64,000 nucleotides of DNA, taken from contig JAVGWX010000004.1 of assembly GCA_036924085.1 (NCBI GenBank), positions 77,673,090-77,737,089 of the forward strand, in the 5' to 3' direction. How positions within the stretch are numbered: the stretch's first letter is position 1; the number at the start of each line of letters is the position of its first letter. The notes beneath the pieces were generated by a model. It was not told the DNA's origin. It was given only the letters and a program-made list of their open reading frames with translations, and ran no database searches. Positions 1 through 10,932 of this stretch are shown piece after piece. This DNA comes from Ariolimax columbianus. Taxonomy: Eukaryota; Mollusca; Gastropoda; Stylommatophora; Arionidae. Position numbers and translations under genes: made by a program.

Positions 1-539
1 TACCTTGAATGAAGAATGGAGAAAACAGTACATCCAACAAGCAAACTAGGTTTAGCATACAGTAACAGGCCTCGTGCCTACTGAGTCTCTATCTCGCTCA
101 CCTGTGCTAGCACGTGATGCGAGCGCCACGGGCGAATCTGGTGGCAGGTGGGCGGGGAGGGGGGGGGGAGACGTGGGTGAGAGGGAACCGGGTGTCTACT
201 TAAACAAGGGGTTTCCAGCTTGTTCCAAGTTTTGGGGACTACTAGAGCCCCCATGTAAATTCGCTGAGACCCTGCATATTTCCTGGGAGGTGAATTTGAC
301 AACTTATGCCGAAGAAACAAATACTAACGTCTAGATTTGGTTGGAGGACCCTTCACTCGCCCCACATGACAAGCTGGGGATCCTGCCATGACTCTGTAAG
401 CATCTCCGCAGGACTTTTCGTGGACCTCCGCCCCCCCCCCCCCCCGCCCCTTCTTCCTTCCCCAGACTGATTCTATACCCATAAAACACTTCACTTCTCT
501 GTGAACCGCAAGCTGGGGTTGAAGAAACAGCAGGGAACG
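1..539. other. No gene recognised; G/C homopolymer runs
   Basis: I see no coding similarity, RNA gene or clear repeat in this stretch. It holds a G-rich run near 155-170 and a run of about 18 C at 430-446. Short open frames on both strands look like chance. Confidence 0.5.
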
Positions 540-800
540 AACTAACAGCAGCCAGCGACTCATAGATAGATGCTTGCATCTGTGTCAGCGAACTACAGCT
601 GACCACTACCATATTCCGCCTCCAAAGCGGCTTCGCCAGAAAAAGGCTACATCAATATATTCTGACTAAATGAACAGGGATTGCAGAGGGAAGGCAAAAC
701 TGGAACTAAAAAACGCCAGCTGAAATCGGATGTGTCGGGCAGAAAGCAGTAGAGATCGCAACCTCGTTTTAAACTGAGATACAACTTCACATAATCGTTA
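540..800 (+). repeat. SINE-3 copy (short interspersed repeat)
   Basis: The copy contains the motifs shared by all SINE-3 copies here: CAGCCAGCGACTCATAG near its start, GAGGGAAGGCAAA in the middle, then TGAAATCGGATGTGTCGGGC and the degraded remains of TACAGC..TACGACACAACGTCC. Related copies lie near 2066, 17915/18401, 19165, 40430, 47217, 48375, 56640 and 63955. I set the sense strand as the one where the family ends in (GAA)n. This copy lacks a clear tail. Confidence 0.6.
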
Positions 801-1002
801 ACGCCCAGGCGGATTACCTTGACTTTACTTGACCATATGTTGTCAGTCACTTGACTCTTTGAAGACCTTCACATAATTCAATGTGGATCCCTAGTGGACA
901 CTGGGTCATAGGCTGGGAACCGTTGTCTTGAAACCACTATAATTAGTAATTTGCAAGGAGCTGTAACTCGAACTACGAACCTCATTAGTGGCTTAAAGAG
1001 GG

Positions 1003-1038
1003 TGAGTGTGTGTATGTGTGTGAGAGAGAGAGAGAGAC
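1003..1038. repeat. (TG)n/(GA)n microsatellite
   Basis: Alternating GTGTGT followed by GAGAGA runs, simple-sequence DNA directly before a SINE-1 copy. Confidence 0.7.
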
Positions 1039-1059
1039 ACACAGAGAGGGAGAAATAAC

Positions 1060-1190
1060 GATTAGATCCATTAGTGGCGAGCGTGCGGCTAGAGTGCCTG
1101 CTGCTCTCGGCATTGATAATCGATTCAATTCCCGGTCTCGACACGTTCCAATTGACCCATATGTAAATTGGTACATAATAAACTGTCCAT
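1060..1190 (+). repeat. SINE-1 copy, tRNA-derived head
   Basis: A box-like segment (TAGTGGCGAGCGTG) is followed about 45 nt later by a B box-like segment (CGATTCAATTCCCGG), then by the SINE-1 body motif TGTAAATTGGTACATAA. Better preserved relatives at 22075 and 27365 carry GGTACCTGAC after TAAATGG. Mutated boxes and no tRNA fold make it a SINE, not a tRNA gene. Confidence 0.6.
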
Positions 1191-1209
1191 CATCATCCTG
1201 TAGCATGTT

Positions 1210-1700
1210 CTTTATAGAACGTCGCTCCCATCACAGTCTGTCTGAAAGAAACTCTTTCCATTGCCAAAACTCCAGCCTCCGCCAATCATATGTAGGCGTT
1301 CCTGAATATCTTGGTGCCATCGTCTTCTTGGTCTACCCCTGCCTCTTTTTTCTGGCACCATACCTTCCATCACTTTTCTCTCAACACCATTGTCTCTCTT
1401 GATGTGGCCTAAGTATTCCATTTTCTAGCCAAAATGAAATTGATAGACCAGGTCTCCTCTATGCTCAATTCTTGCCGAATGTCTAGATTTGTCATTTAGA
1501 AGTTTTGGTAATCGTCCATAATTCGCAGCCATAAGCTGCCACGAGAAAAGAAAACATGCTCTCAAGACTTTTACTTTTATCGGTTTGTTGGTGCACTGCC
1601 ATAATTTATTCAGGCTGTTCAGCCTCTGTGTTGCCATGGCTAGTCTTCTTCTGATTTATTTCGAGCTTTCGCCATTGTTGTCAGTTCTGGAGCCCAGATA
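1210..1700 (-). pseudogene. RTE-like retrotransposon RT C-terminal fragment
   Basis: The minus strand encodes the typical C-terminal end of RTE-like endonuclease-reverse transcriptases: a MATQRLNSLNKLW segment, KVKVLRACFLFSW, a change of frame, then YLGHIKRDNGVERKVMEGM and KRGRGRPRRRW. The GHIKR..MEGM..GRGRPRRRW pattern is the well known tail after the RT thumb. Catalytic RT motifs are absent, and at least one frameshift and stops separate the parts. A second copy of the same tail lies at 30145-30510 (minus). It is a 5'-truncated dead copy; family placement comes from motifs only. Confidence 0.65.
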
Positions 1701-1894
1701 CTCCAAGTGCGTGACCTGATTTATAAAATGTTAGCTCAGCGGTACAGGCAACTGGACCCTAAAAACATTGGAACATTTTATAATGAGGTTCTCTAACACT
1801 TCATCCTGGTGACAGACGCTACTGTGAGACTACATTGACGTTTATTTATAATATTATCTTTCTTTTTGTGGAGCGTGTAGCCTTGTCGACAGTG

Positions 1895-2065
1895 AGCTGG
1901 CTTGCTTAGACTGAGATTACAGCGAGCCATGGTTCGAAATCACGGACGGACAGAAACCAATCCGGGCGTGGTTCGTTCCTGGTACGTCCGCTTCTCCAGT
2001 CAACCCAGCTGTAAATGGGTACCTGACATATGAGTTTTGGAAAGTAAAAACAGCAAGGTAGCTCT
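1895..2065 (+). repeat. SINE-1 copy, tRNA-derived
   Basis: The sequence has GAGCTGGCTTGCTTAGACTG as the A-box side, ATGGTTCGAAATCACG as a clear B box (GGTTCGAAATC), then AACCCAGCTGTAAATGGG and TACCTGACATATGAG. This is one of the two best SINE-1 copies; the other is 27365-27540 on the minus strand. Pol III internal promoters are implied by family, not shown to be active. Confidence 0.7.
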
Positions 2066-2215
2066 TCTTCTTTGTCTTCCTCTTCTTCTTTTTTGTCTTC
2101 GGGGTTCGTCCTAAAAAAACGACTGTTGCGACGTTGTGTCGTAGTTTACAGCTAGGCTACGATATTTGCACCTTTCCTCCCGACACATCCGATTTCAGCT
2201 GGATTGATCATATGA
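2066..2215 (-). repeat. SINE-3 copy with pyrimidine/(GAA)n tail
   Basis: On the plus strand a CTTCTTC-rich tract (2066-2105) precedes GGGTTCGTCCTAAA, TCGTAGTTTACAGC, GCACCTTTC and CCCGACACATCCGATTTCAG. Read on the minus strand it therefore ends in a (GAA)n-type tail. The copy is cut short after the CATCCGATTTCAG core. Confidence 0.65.
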
Positions 2216-2295
2216 TGGCAAAGACTCAAGGAGGAAAACATTTTAAGTTTTGTGGATTAGGAGTGGATTAGGAGTGGATTAGGAGTTGTTCATTA

Positions 2296-2470
2296 GGGAT
2301 TACCTGAGTGGCAGGGCAGTTCAAGATTCCAGCAACAAATGGTTGGATTCCCGGTCCCGACACGATCTTGTCTACCCAGTTATAAATTGGTTCATGACTT
2401 ACATTAATGTAGGTGAAAAAGCGAGATAGAGTATTGGTCACCCAATCTCAGAAAATATTTAGAACTAGTT
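2296..2470 (+). repeat. SINE-1 copy, tRNA-derived
   Basis: A box-like CTGAGTGGCAGGGCAG and B box-like GGTTGGATTCCCGG are followed by CCCAGTTATAAATTGG and the AGGTGAAAAAGCGAGATAGA body shared with the 2995-3135 copy. Confidence 0.6.
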
Positions 2471-2499
2471 CATGATGTCCATCCATGTGGTATTCTTTC

Positions 2500-2990
2500 T
2501 TTGCGTTCAGGATCTTTGGTCATGCTATATATACAGGTCAAACGCCAAAGTGAAGTCTTGACCAGCTCCGCACACTCTGGCCAGGTCCGGTATCTCATTT
2601 CCCTATAGTGTCGGGAGTCATGTAGAATATGTTCAGAGTTCTAGCCTCCTGTTCCACATGGACACTCATCGGTGTGTGAGATCTTTAGTCGGTATAGATG
2701 TTCTAGTAGTCTGCAGTGACCAGTTCTCAGGCGAAATAAGGTAGTTGGTTGGTTTATTTTGAGCTGGTGAATTGGGTCTGGTGTGCTGCTTATGTTTCTG
2801 TCCTCTCTCCATTAGTGTATCTACTGATTTCTGAGGATGTTCATGATATCCCTTTATGTTACTCGATGACGAAATTGTCTATTTTTACAGCCATATTTTT
2901 CTAAAGCGTCAGCTCTCTCATTTCCTGTGACTCCGCAGTGTAGCCAATGCGGTGATATTGTTGAGGATCTCTGCAGATTCCCAAGTTCTG
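2500..2990 (-). pseudogene. LINE RNase H/C-terminal fragment (I-like)
   Basis: The minus strand encodes an RNase H end segment (HCGVTGNERADALEKYG, matching the last acidic motif NE.AD.LAK) and then, after frame changes, LFRLRTGHCRLL, a C..C..G zinc-knuckle-like stretch and a HIL segment. This order (RNase H, RTGH, cysteine cluster) is the C-terminus of I-group LINEs. The GAA-LINE in this window has the same order, but the sequence is clearly different, so this is another family. It is close to the fragment at 20790-21160. No RT core is present; dead. Confidence 0.6.
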
Positions 2991-2994
2991 CTCT

Positions 2995-3135
2995 GATCTG
3001 TGTCACCCATTTGTAAATTGCTAACTGACATAAGGGTGGTGAAGAAACGAGAAATAGAGCGGGCCACACAATCTACAAATATGTTTACACTTGATGTCCA
3101 CTCAGTTGTAAATTGGTACCAGGCTTACATTAACA
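2995..3135 (+). repeat. SINE-1 fragments
   Basis: Two partial SINE-1 bodies: CACCCATTTGTAAATTGCTAACTGACATAAG with the GAAGAAACGAGAAATAGAG body, and CACTCAGTTGTAAATTGGTACC. Heads are missing. Confidence 0.45.
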
Positions 3136-3504
3136 AACCAATGTTGTCTATAAAACAAAACTTAATCCTTGTCCACAACTATATTTTATCACACCTGCCA
3201 TCTCAACAGTCTGCTGAGGAAACAATGAGTCGAAGGATAATGCAATTTTGCAAACTTGACGGTTGGTATGTGCTGTTTATATCAGAAGTGACATCATCAT
3301 GGGCATCGTACGTATGTTCAATTGTTTTCGTTTGGTCCTGTTTCATTTGAACGCGCCTCGTAGATCCATAAAAACAAAGCTCGTTATGGAAACACTGACA
3401 ACTAATCAATAGCAAACAGTCTTGGGAAAGGATGTGCCTCAGAACGTGAAAAGTATAACGTAGTACACTGAAAACCTTTTCTCCAACAACAAGGGTATAA
3501 TGAG

Positions 3505-3770
3505 ACTAAAGTCTGGTCAAGCAAAACATTCTGATCGGTCAGGATCAGGGCATGCATTTTATGTTAGGGTCTGTTTCCTCCTGCATTTTCTAAGGATTTG
3601 CTTCCCCGGGGTAACGGCCGGTGCTGTGATGGGGAGCGAAACCCAGCGACTTCGCGTTGTGAGCCGTGTCACTTAACCACTAGCCCACGCCGTCCCTGCT
3701 CAGAATGTGAGAATAGCTACTGCAAACGAGCCTTTTCAGGGCGCACAAAAGAGTAGTAATCAGACTCATT
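3505..3770 (+). repeat. MSR element remnant split by SINE-2
   Basis: The left part (ACTAAAGTCTGGTCAAGCAAAAC..CTGATC) and the right part (TTTTCAGGGCGCACAAAAGAG) match the two ends of the MSR interspersed element seen whole at 21330-21775. The middle is lost and a SINE-2 copy sits between them. Confidence 0.5.
3555..3700 (-). repeat. SINE-2 copy, tRNA-derived head
   Basis: On the minus strand the copy starts GGGACGGCGTGGGCTAGTGG with a B-box-like GGGTTTCGCTCCCC, then CGGCCGTTACCCC and AAATCCTTAGAAAATGC. It aligns by eye with the copies at 16905-17075 and 29440-29607. Confidence 0.65.
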
Positions 3771-3904
3771 TTGAGTTTTCAACTTAAAAAACATTGTATT
3801 CAAGGGACGAAACTCTTGCATTATTGATTGTTTATGAGCCATTTGCGAATAAGGTCCCTTATTGTACTCGGATTTTCTGTTTTTAGAATGGATTTCATTA
3901 AGCC

Positions 3905-4030
3905 TTTAAGATTCACAAATTGTTTGATTAGTAGAGTGGTAGAACACTCGCTTTTTAAGACAAAAGTACTAGATTCAACTCTAACTACCAGCACGATTCA
4001 TACGACATAGCTGTACATTAGGGATTCATT
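3905..4030 (+). repeat. SINE-1-like tRNA-derived repeat
   Basis: TAGTAGAGTGGTAGAACACTCG looks like a tRNA A-box/D-arm and TAGATTCAACTCTAAC like a T-arm, about 45 nt apart. The tail TAGCTGTACATTAGGGATTC resembles the SINE-1 body. No CCA-end stem closes, so I do not call a tRNA gene. Confidence 0.45.
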
Positions 4031-4060
4031 TGAAAAGGCCAGACACACGCGACAAATGTC

Positions 4061-4093
4061 ATCCCCCCCCCCCACCCCCCACCCCCCACCCCT
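4061..4093. repeat. C-rich simple repeat
   Basis: Runs of C interrupted by single A, period about 7. Confidence 0.7.
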
Positions 4094-4899
4094 CGCTCCC
4101 TTGAGGGATACCTGTTTACAAGAAAGGCTTCGGGAGTAAACAATGCGGAAATATCTTTATCCTGTGCTATCTCCAGTCGTCACGATAAAGTCTTGCCACT
4201 GGCCAAATGCAGCTCAGGACCGGAGAGTGAGGTTGACAAAAGACGCAGTTTCTTCCTCACTTCAATCCAAATCACAGCACGTCATCCATTTCAGCCGACA
4301 CAGCAAGAGAAAGGAAAGTCCACATGGCTGAACAATGAGAGTCGTCTTCATCACATGTGATGGACGAACATCAGGGGTACATTTGCAAAATGGTACCTGA
4401 CACACGGTTATGAAAAAGGCAGCGAGGAAGGGAAATGACTACCTCCACTCGCAAAAGATATGGCCGTCTACAATGACGCCCCCAAATATTCATCTACAAC
4501 GCAGTTTCTGCAGTGGTACTAATTTTAGGTCAAAGTACTGCTGTTGAGAAGCCTTCTCGGTGTGAAGGTAAGTTTCAGAAACAATACCTCATATATGTAT
4601 ATTTATAAGCGAGGATGTGTGTCTGTCCGTGAAAATTATCTATATTTCTAATACATGACTGCATCTCCAATCCCAGCTGCACCAAATTTGATTCACGGAT
4701 CTGATTTGATCATTGAAATGTTTCATTCCACATTATAATAAAATAGAAAGGCAAATTTATTTGAAATATTTACAAAGGTAGTGTAGAGAAATACAAACGG
4801 TGACCTATGACCCAAAACGAGGTGTGATGCACATGCGAAAGACGCTTACGCAAATGTCAGACTCAATTTTTGTGTAGCCATCTTTACCAAATTGGGGAC
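4094..4899. other. No gene recognised; one SINE-1 scrap
   Basis: Only 4370-4440 is recognisable (GGTACATTTGCAAAATGGTACCTGACA, a SINE-1 body fragment). The rest is AT-rich and without coding signal; it is the left host flank of the compound insertion. Confidence 0.4.
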
Positions 4900-4912
4900 G
4901 ACTTAGTTATAC
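4900..4912. repeat. 13-bp target-site duplication, left copy
   Basis: The sequence gacttagttatac occurs here and again at 16777-16789, with nothing extended on either side. The left copy directly abuts the (CTT)n that is the 3' (GAA)n tail of LINE copy A, as expected after target-primed reverse transcription. The right copy directly abuts the outer end of the rDNA 5' ETS. The pair therefore brackets one 11.9-kb insertion. Confidence 0.75.
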
Positions 4913-4935
4913 TTCTTCTTCTTCTTCGTACGCAG

Positions 4936-7900
4936 TCAGACAGTAACCATTATTTTTTCGAAAAAAGCGGCGGTCATCCTGAGGCTGTCGCCGCTGCCAT
5001 AGAGCTTGTCTTGCAGTTCCACTGGTGATGGCCACATCTGCTCTCTCTGATCCTCGTATGTCGGGCAGTTCTGCAGCAGATGTTCAGCGGTCATTTTACC
5101 GGTACCGCACGGGCATTCGTCGGTACCACCTATCTTCAATTTGTTGAATAGGTGGTACCTCAGTCTATTGTGGCCAGTGCGAAGTCTGAAGACAACGACC
5201 TGCTCTCTTCGGTTCAACTGGTAATAGGCATCGTTTTTGGTGTAACCAGTATGTTCGGTTTCCCATTTGGTCATGTATCTGGCTTTGATAAGCCGTTTTG
5301 ACACTTCGTACGTCATACTAGTATCTGTTTGTGGTAGTCTTGCACCTTCTTTTGCCAGTCTGTCTGCCTCCTCGTTGCCTTGGATGTTGCAGTGTGATGG
5401 GACCCACTGTACCACTATCCTTTTTGGTGCGGACTGCTGGCACAGTTTGCAGAGTGCTGCTCTTAAGTCATTAAGCTCAGTGTTTTTCTGGCTTTTTAGC
5501 GCTGTGACTACGGCGAGAGCATCTGTAAGCAGGACTCTATGGCTTTCATTTTCATTTTGTGTCACCATTTCTTCCACTGCCGCCCTCAGTGCCTCTGCCT
5601 CCGCTCTGAAATTGCTTGTGTACTTACCAGTAGTGATTGACAGTGTTATTTGTCTGCCATTTGGTAGGTTCAGGAATGCTCCTGCCCCTCTGTTCTGTGT
5701 AGTGTTTGTTACAGAACCGTCGGTGTATGCATGGGTCCAGTCCATGCTTGGGTAGCTTTTCGATATGAAGCTTAGGGTAGTATCTCTCCTTTCTTTTTCA
5801 GTCTGGCAGTTTTTGTTTGCAATACCTGGTATATTTTCTACCACCTCTGGAAATATATCCTGCCTCCAGGTAGGTTTTCGTACAGTAGTGATGGGTTTTG
5901 GTGTTGTTAGGGCGTTTATGGGATCTTCGTGCATCTTTGCTTTGGCTATTTCTGCAAAGTTTCTCCGCTTTAGTTTCCCATTTCCCACATTGTTTAGTCT
6001 CTGATGCATTGGATGGTCAGTCAGTCTTCGGAGTTTCTCTGACTGCAGCTGGGCTCTGCAGTCTCTTCTATCGGTCATGGATTGCAGTTTTGTAATCTTT
6101 TCAAGTTCTACAATTGGCGTTGACTTCATGCCTCCTGTTATAACTCTCATGGCTTGGTTTTGAAGTTTGCTAACTTTATCGAAGTTCGCCTTTGCTGCTG
6201 TTGCCCATGCCGCAATGCCATACTCGAGAACTGGTCTCACTCTTCCAGTGTACAGTTTCTTTAGTATGCCTTCGTCTGCTCCCCAGCTTGTGCCAGCACG
6301 TTTCCTCATGATTGCCATTCTTTCTCTGGCCCTCATTCGGTTTCTCTCGATCTGACTTTTCCATATCATGCGCCGATCAAATGTGACTCCCAGACAGGTT
6401 GGGTTGTCGTTTGGCTGCAGGAATTTGCCATTTAGACTTAATTTGGTATTTTGGGGTTTTGTTGAAAGCGAGAATATTGTGCATGTGGTTTTCTCCTCGT
6501 TTATTTTGACCAGCCATGAGTTCGCCCACTCTTCCAGCGATGTTAGGGCCTGCTGCATCCGATTTCTTGCTATGGTGAGATTCTTTTCAGAGGTCCACAT
6601 AGCCAGATCGTCTGCAAACATTCAGCTATGGACTCTCCTTGGTATATTCTCTGTAATGTCGTTTATATATACCAGGAAGAGTGTGGGTGACAGTACTCCC
6701 CCTTGGGGTACTTCCTGCTCGAGTGTCACCTTTTTGCTCATCTGCCCTTGTACTTGGACTCTGGCCGTTCTTTGTTTGAGGTAGTGGTTGATCCACTTGT
6801 ACATTTTCCCACAAACATCACTTCTTCTTAGCTTGACTCTAAGTCCGTCTTTCCAGACTTTGTCAAATGCCTTTTCCAGATCCACCCAAACAGCTACTGT
6901 GTGTTTCTGTGCCTGGTAGGCATCTTCTATTTCCTGGGCTATGAGGATGACCTGGTCCTCAGTGGATCTGTGCTGTCTAAAGCCGGCTTGCTGTGGAATT
7001 AGTATTCGTTTTTCTTCCAGATGCCACATCAGTCTGGTGTTTATCATACGTTCCATCAGCTTGCCGACACAGCTCAGTAGGCTGATGGGCCTGTATCCAT
7101 TTGGATCTGTTTTGTCCTTTCCTGTTTTTGGTACTGGTACCAGTATTGCGTCTTTCAATTCTCCTTTTCCAGCTTTGGTTCAGGACCGATAGCAGTTTCC
7201 TCTTCGCTGTTTGGCCCAGCCCCATCAGCATTTCGTTTGTTATCCCGTCTTTTCCGGGAGATTTCCTTTTCTTTAATGTTCTCATAGCCTCTTCCATTTC
7301 GCTCATTGTTAATTTGGCCATCATGTGCTCTTCATGTGCCGTATTTATGTTGTCGTGCCCCTTTAGCTCTTCGCTAATGTCTGTATGCTTATCTGGAGGG
7401 ACCTCGATGTGGTTTGCTCTGGCATAGTGATCGACAAAAGCGTTTGCGGCTTTGTTACCTGTGAGCAAGTTTTCGCCCTGCTTGATGGTAATTTTGTTTG
7501 TTTGACGGGGTTTCGTCGTTCATGGCTCTGACTAACTTCCATAGCTTGTTCCCGTCTTTGTCCAGGTTTAGGCTTTCCGTTTTGTTTTTCCAGCTTTCTC
7601 TTGCTGTTTGCTTGAGAGTGTATTTGTATTTCGCCGTGGCGGCTTGGAGGGCGATGTTTGCCTCCATAGATTGTTCTCGCTCTGCCATGTTCCTAGAATT
7701 TGTTACTGCATCTTCCGCTTTCTGCAACTCATCATTCCAGTAGGGCTTATAGTTTTTCCTAGCTCCTCTTGGGATGGTTTCAGTGGCGGCTTGCATTATT
7801 GCCTTGCTCAGGCTTTCCACCATGGGCTTCATTTTGTTGTTTCGTGTGTTGATGGTTTCACACAGCCCATCTGTCAGGATTGCAAATCTGCCCCAGTCTG

Positions 7901-8105
7901 CTCGTTTGTAATTTCAACGTGGGAGCGGTTTTGTTTCCTGTGGGCCTACTTCCATATCGATGTCTAGCCTGATCGGCCTGTGGTCGCTACCTGCCAGTTG
8001 GTTTAGCACCTGGCGGTCTATTTTATGGTGTATGTCCTGTGTGGAGAAGGCCAAATCTGGAGTCGAGGTGGTATGCCATGTTCTTGAATAGAAGCTAGGG
8101 CTATC
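4936..8105 (-). pseudogene. Copy A reverse transcriptase/RNase H, broken
   Basis: The minus-strand frames together cover the pre-RT linker, RT and RNase H. Visible motifs are DLEKAFDKVW (RT motif A), PQGGVLSPTLF (motif B), FADDLAMW (motif C), TDGSVT, AEAEALRA, LLTDALAV and NEEADRLAKEGA (RNase H acidic residues), then CPCGTGK..HLLQNCP (cysteine/histidine cluster). Breaks: a TGA just before the FADD motif at 6621, a ~17-bp deletion near 7160 that shifts frame, and further frame changes near 7460 and 7830. The last 561 codons (4936-6621) are open. Not functional as it stands. Confidence 0.85.
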
Positions 8106-8117
8106 CTCCGGCCTATT
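8106..8117. repeat. 12-bp target-site duplication of copy B, left
   Basis: ctccggcctatt is repeated at 10933-10944. In the element's own sense strand this is AATAGGCCGGAG, a sequence that occurs once in the intact copy C (near 12957). Copy B therefore inserted into copy A at this site. Confidence 0.85.
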
Positions 8118-10932
8118 CTTCTACTTCTTCTTCTGCGTACACAGTCAGACAGTAACCATTATTTTTTCGAGAAAAGCGGCGGTCATCCTGAGGCTCTCGC
8201 CACTGCCATAGAGCTTGTCTTGCAGTTCCACTGGTAATGGCCACATCTGCTCTCTCTGATCCTCGTATGTCGGGCAGTTCTGTAGCAGATGTTCAGTGGT
8301 CATTTTACCAGTACCGCACGGGCATTCGTCGGTACACCCTATCTTCAATTTGTTGAATAGGTGGTACCTCAGTCAGTTGTGGCCAGTGCGAAGTCTGAAG
8401 ACAACTACCTGCTCTCTTCGGTTCAACTGGTAATAGGCATCGTTTTTGGTGTAACCAGTATGTTCGGTTTCCCATTTGGTCATGTATCTGGCTTTGATAA
8501 GCCGTTTTGACTCTTCGTACGTCATACTGGTATCTGTTTGTGGTAGTCTTGCACCTTCTTTTGCCAGTCTGTCTGCCTCCTCGTTGCCTTGGATGTTGCA
8601 GTGTGACGGGACCCACTGTACCACTACCCTTTTTGGTGCGGACTGCTGGCACAGTTTGCAGAGTGCTGCTCTTAAGTCATTAAGCTCAGTGTTTTTCTGG
8701 CTTTTTAGCGCTGTGACTACGGCGAGAGCATCTGTCAGCAGGACTATATGGCTCTCATTTTCACTGTGTGTCACCATTTCTTCCACTGTCGCCCTCAGTG
8801 CCTCTGCCTCCGCTCTGAAATTGCTTGTGTACTTACCAGTAGCGAATGACAGTGTTATTTTTCTGCCATTTGGTAGGTTCAGGAATGCTCCTGCCCCTCT
8901 GTTCTGTGTAGTGTTTGTTACAGAACCGTCGGTGTATGCATGGGTCCAGTCCATGCTTGGGTAGCTTTTCGTTATGAAGCTTAGGGTAGTGTCTCTCCTT
9001 TCTTTTTCAGTCTGGCAATTTTTGTTTGCAATACCTGGTATATTTTCTACCACCTCTAGAAATATATCCTGCCTCCAGGTAGGTTTTCGTACAGTAGTGA
9101 TGGGTTTTGGTGTAGTTAGTGCGTTTATGGGATCTTCGTGCATCTTTGTTTTGGCTATTTCTGCAAAGTTTCTCCGCTTTAGTTTCCCATTTCCCAAATT
9201 GTTTAGTCTCTGGTACATTGGGTGGTCCGTCAGTCTTCGGAGTTTCTCTGACTGCAGCTGGGCTCTGCAGTCTCTTCTATCGGTCATGGATTGCAGTTTT
9301 GTAATCTTTTCAAGTTCTACAATTGGCGTTGACTTCATGCCACCTGTTATGATTCTCATGGCTTGGTTTTGAAGTTTGTTAACTTTATCGAAGTTCGCCT
9401 TCGCTGCTGTTGTCCATGCCGCAATGCCATACTCGAGAACTGGTCTCACTCTTCCAGTGTACAGTTTCTTTAGTATGCCTTCGTCTGCTCCCCAGCTTGT
9501 GCCAGCAAGTTTCCTCATGATTGCCATTCTTTCTCTGGCTTTCATTCGATTTCTCTCAATCTGACTTTTCCATGTCATGCGCCGATCAAATGTGACTCCC
9601 AGATAGCTTGGGTTGTCGTTTGGCTGCAGGATTTTGCCATTTAGAAATAATTTGGTACTTTGGGGTTTTAATGAAAGCGAGAATATTGTGCACGTGGTTT
9701 TCTCCTCGTTTATTTTGACCAGCCATGAGTTCGCCCACTCTTCCAGCGATGTTAGGGCCGTCTGCATCCGATTTCTTGCTATGGTGAGATTCTTTTCAGA
9801 GGTCCACATAGCCAGATCGTCTGCAAACATTGAGCTATGGACTCTTCTTTGTATATTCTCTGGAATATCGTTTATATATACCAGGAAGAGTGTGGGTGAC
9901 AATACTCCCCCTTGGGGTACTCCCTGCTCGAGTGTCACCTTTTTGCTCATCTGCCCTTGTACTTGGACTCTGGCCGTTCTTTGTTTGAGGTAGTGGTTGA
10001 TCCACTTGTACATCTTCCCACAGACATCACTTCTTCTTAGCTTGACTCTAAGTCCGTCCTTCCAGACTTTGTCAAATGCCTTTTCCAGATCCACCCAAAC
10101 AGCTACTGTGTGTTTCTGTGCCTGGTAGGCATCTTCTATCTCCTGGGCTATGAGGATGACCTGGTCCTCAGTGGATCTGTGCTGTCTAAAGCCGGCTTGC
10201 TGTGGAATTAGTATTCGTTTTTCTTCCAGATGCCACATCAGTCTGGTGTTTATCATCCGTTCCATCAGCTTGCCGACACAGCTCAGTAGGCTGATGGACC
10301 TGTATCCATTTGGATCTGTTTTATCCTTTCCTGTTTTTGGTACTGGTACCAGTATTGCGTCTTTCCACGCCTGGGGTACAATACCCCTTTTCCAGCTTTG
10401 GTTCAGGACTGATAGTAGTTTCCTCTTCGCTGTTTGGCCCAGCCCCATCAGCATTTCGTTTGTTATCCCGTCTTTTCCGGGAGATTTCCTTTTCTTTAGC
10501 GTTCTCATAGCCTCTTCCATTTCGCGCATTGTTAGTTTGGCCATCATGTGCTCTTCGGGAGCCGTATTTATGTTTTCGTGTCCCTTTAGCTCTTCGCTAA
10601 TGTCTGTATGCTTATCTGCAGGGAACTCGATGTGGTTTGCTCTGGCATAGTGATCGACAAAGGCGTTTGCGGCTTTCTTACCTGTGATCAAGTTCTCGCC
10701 CTGCTTGATAGTAATTTGTTTATTTGACGGGGTTTCGTCGTTCATGGCTCTGACTAGCTTCCATAGCTTGTTCCCGTCTTTGTCCAGGTTTAGACTTTCC
10801 GTTTTATTTTTCCAGCTTTCTCTTGCTGTTTGCTTGAGAGTGTGTTTGTACTTCGCCGCTGCGGCTTTGAGGGCGATGTTTGCCTCCATGGATTTTTCTC
10901 GCTCTGCCATGTTCCTAGCATTTGTTACTGCA
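8118..10932 (-). mobile_element. GAA-LINE copy B, 5'-truncated, nested in A
   Basis: A 2.8-kb member of the same family in the same orientation as its host copy A. It begins at TGCAGTAACAAATG (10932, in the pre-RT linker) and ends in GCAGAAGAAGAAGTAGAAG at 8118. Both sides carry the 12-bp duplication. 5' truncation plus TSD plus (GAA)n tail fits ordinary target-primed insertion. Confidence 0.85.
8145..10910 (-). pseudogene. Copy B RT-RNase H ORF, interrupted once
   Basis: An 845-codon open frame (8373-10910) holds RT (VDLEKAFDKVW, VPQGGVLSPTLF, FADDLAMW) and a complete-looking RNase H (TDGSVT, AEAEALRA, LLTDALAV, NEEADRLAKEGA). It ends at a TGA after RTGHN where copy A reads NRLRYH; this single nonsense change cuts off the last ~75 codons with the CPCGTGK..HLLQNCP cluster, still readable at 8145-8348. 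The endonuclease domain was never copied. This is the best preserved RT plus RNase H in the window, so its insertion into A is fairly young. Confidence 0.85.

Larger units (their letters stand above)
4913..8117 (-). mobile_element. GAA-LINE copy A, 3' part (RT-RNase H)
   Basis: This is the 3' three quarters of a single-ORF LINE on the minus strand; its 5' quarter is 10933-11991. The two parts are separated by copy B. The element ends in CGTACGAAGAAGAAGAAG at 4913-4930, next to the left target-site duplication. Adding both parts gives about 4.2 kb. The order is 5' UTR, apurinic-type endonuclease, reverse transcriptase, RNase H and a C-terminal cysteine cluster, with no separate ORF1, as in Ingi-like members of the I group. 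Exact clade is not settled. Confidence 0.8.

Noticed and set aside
74..334. 86-codon open frame near the window start
   Set aside because: Glycine/arginine-rich because of G runs; antisense frame equally open.
1895..2065. A tRNA gene
   Set aside because: B box is good, but the anticodon and acceptor stems do not close, and the same unit recurs at several sites in the window.
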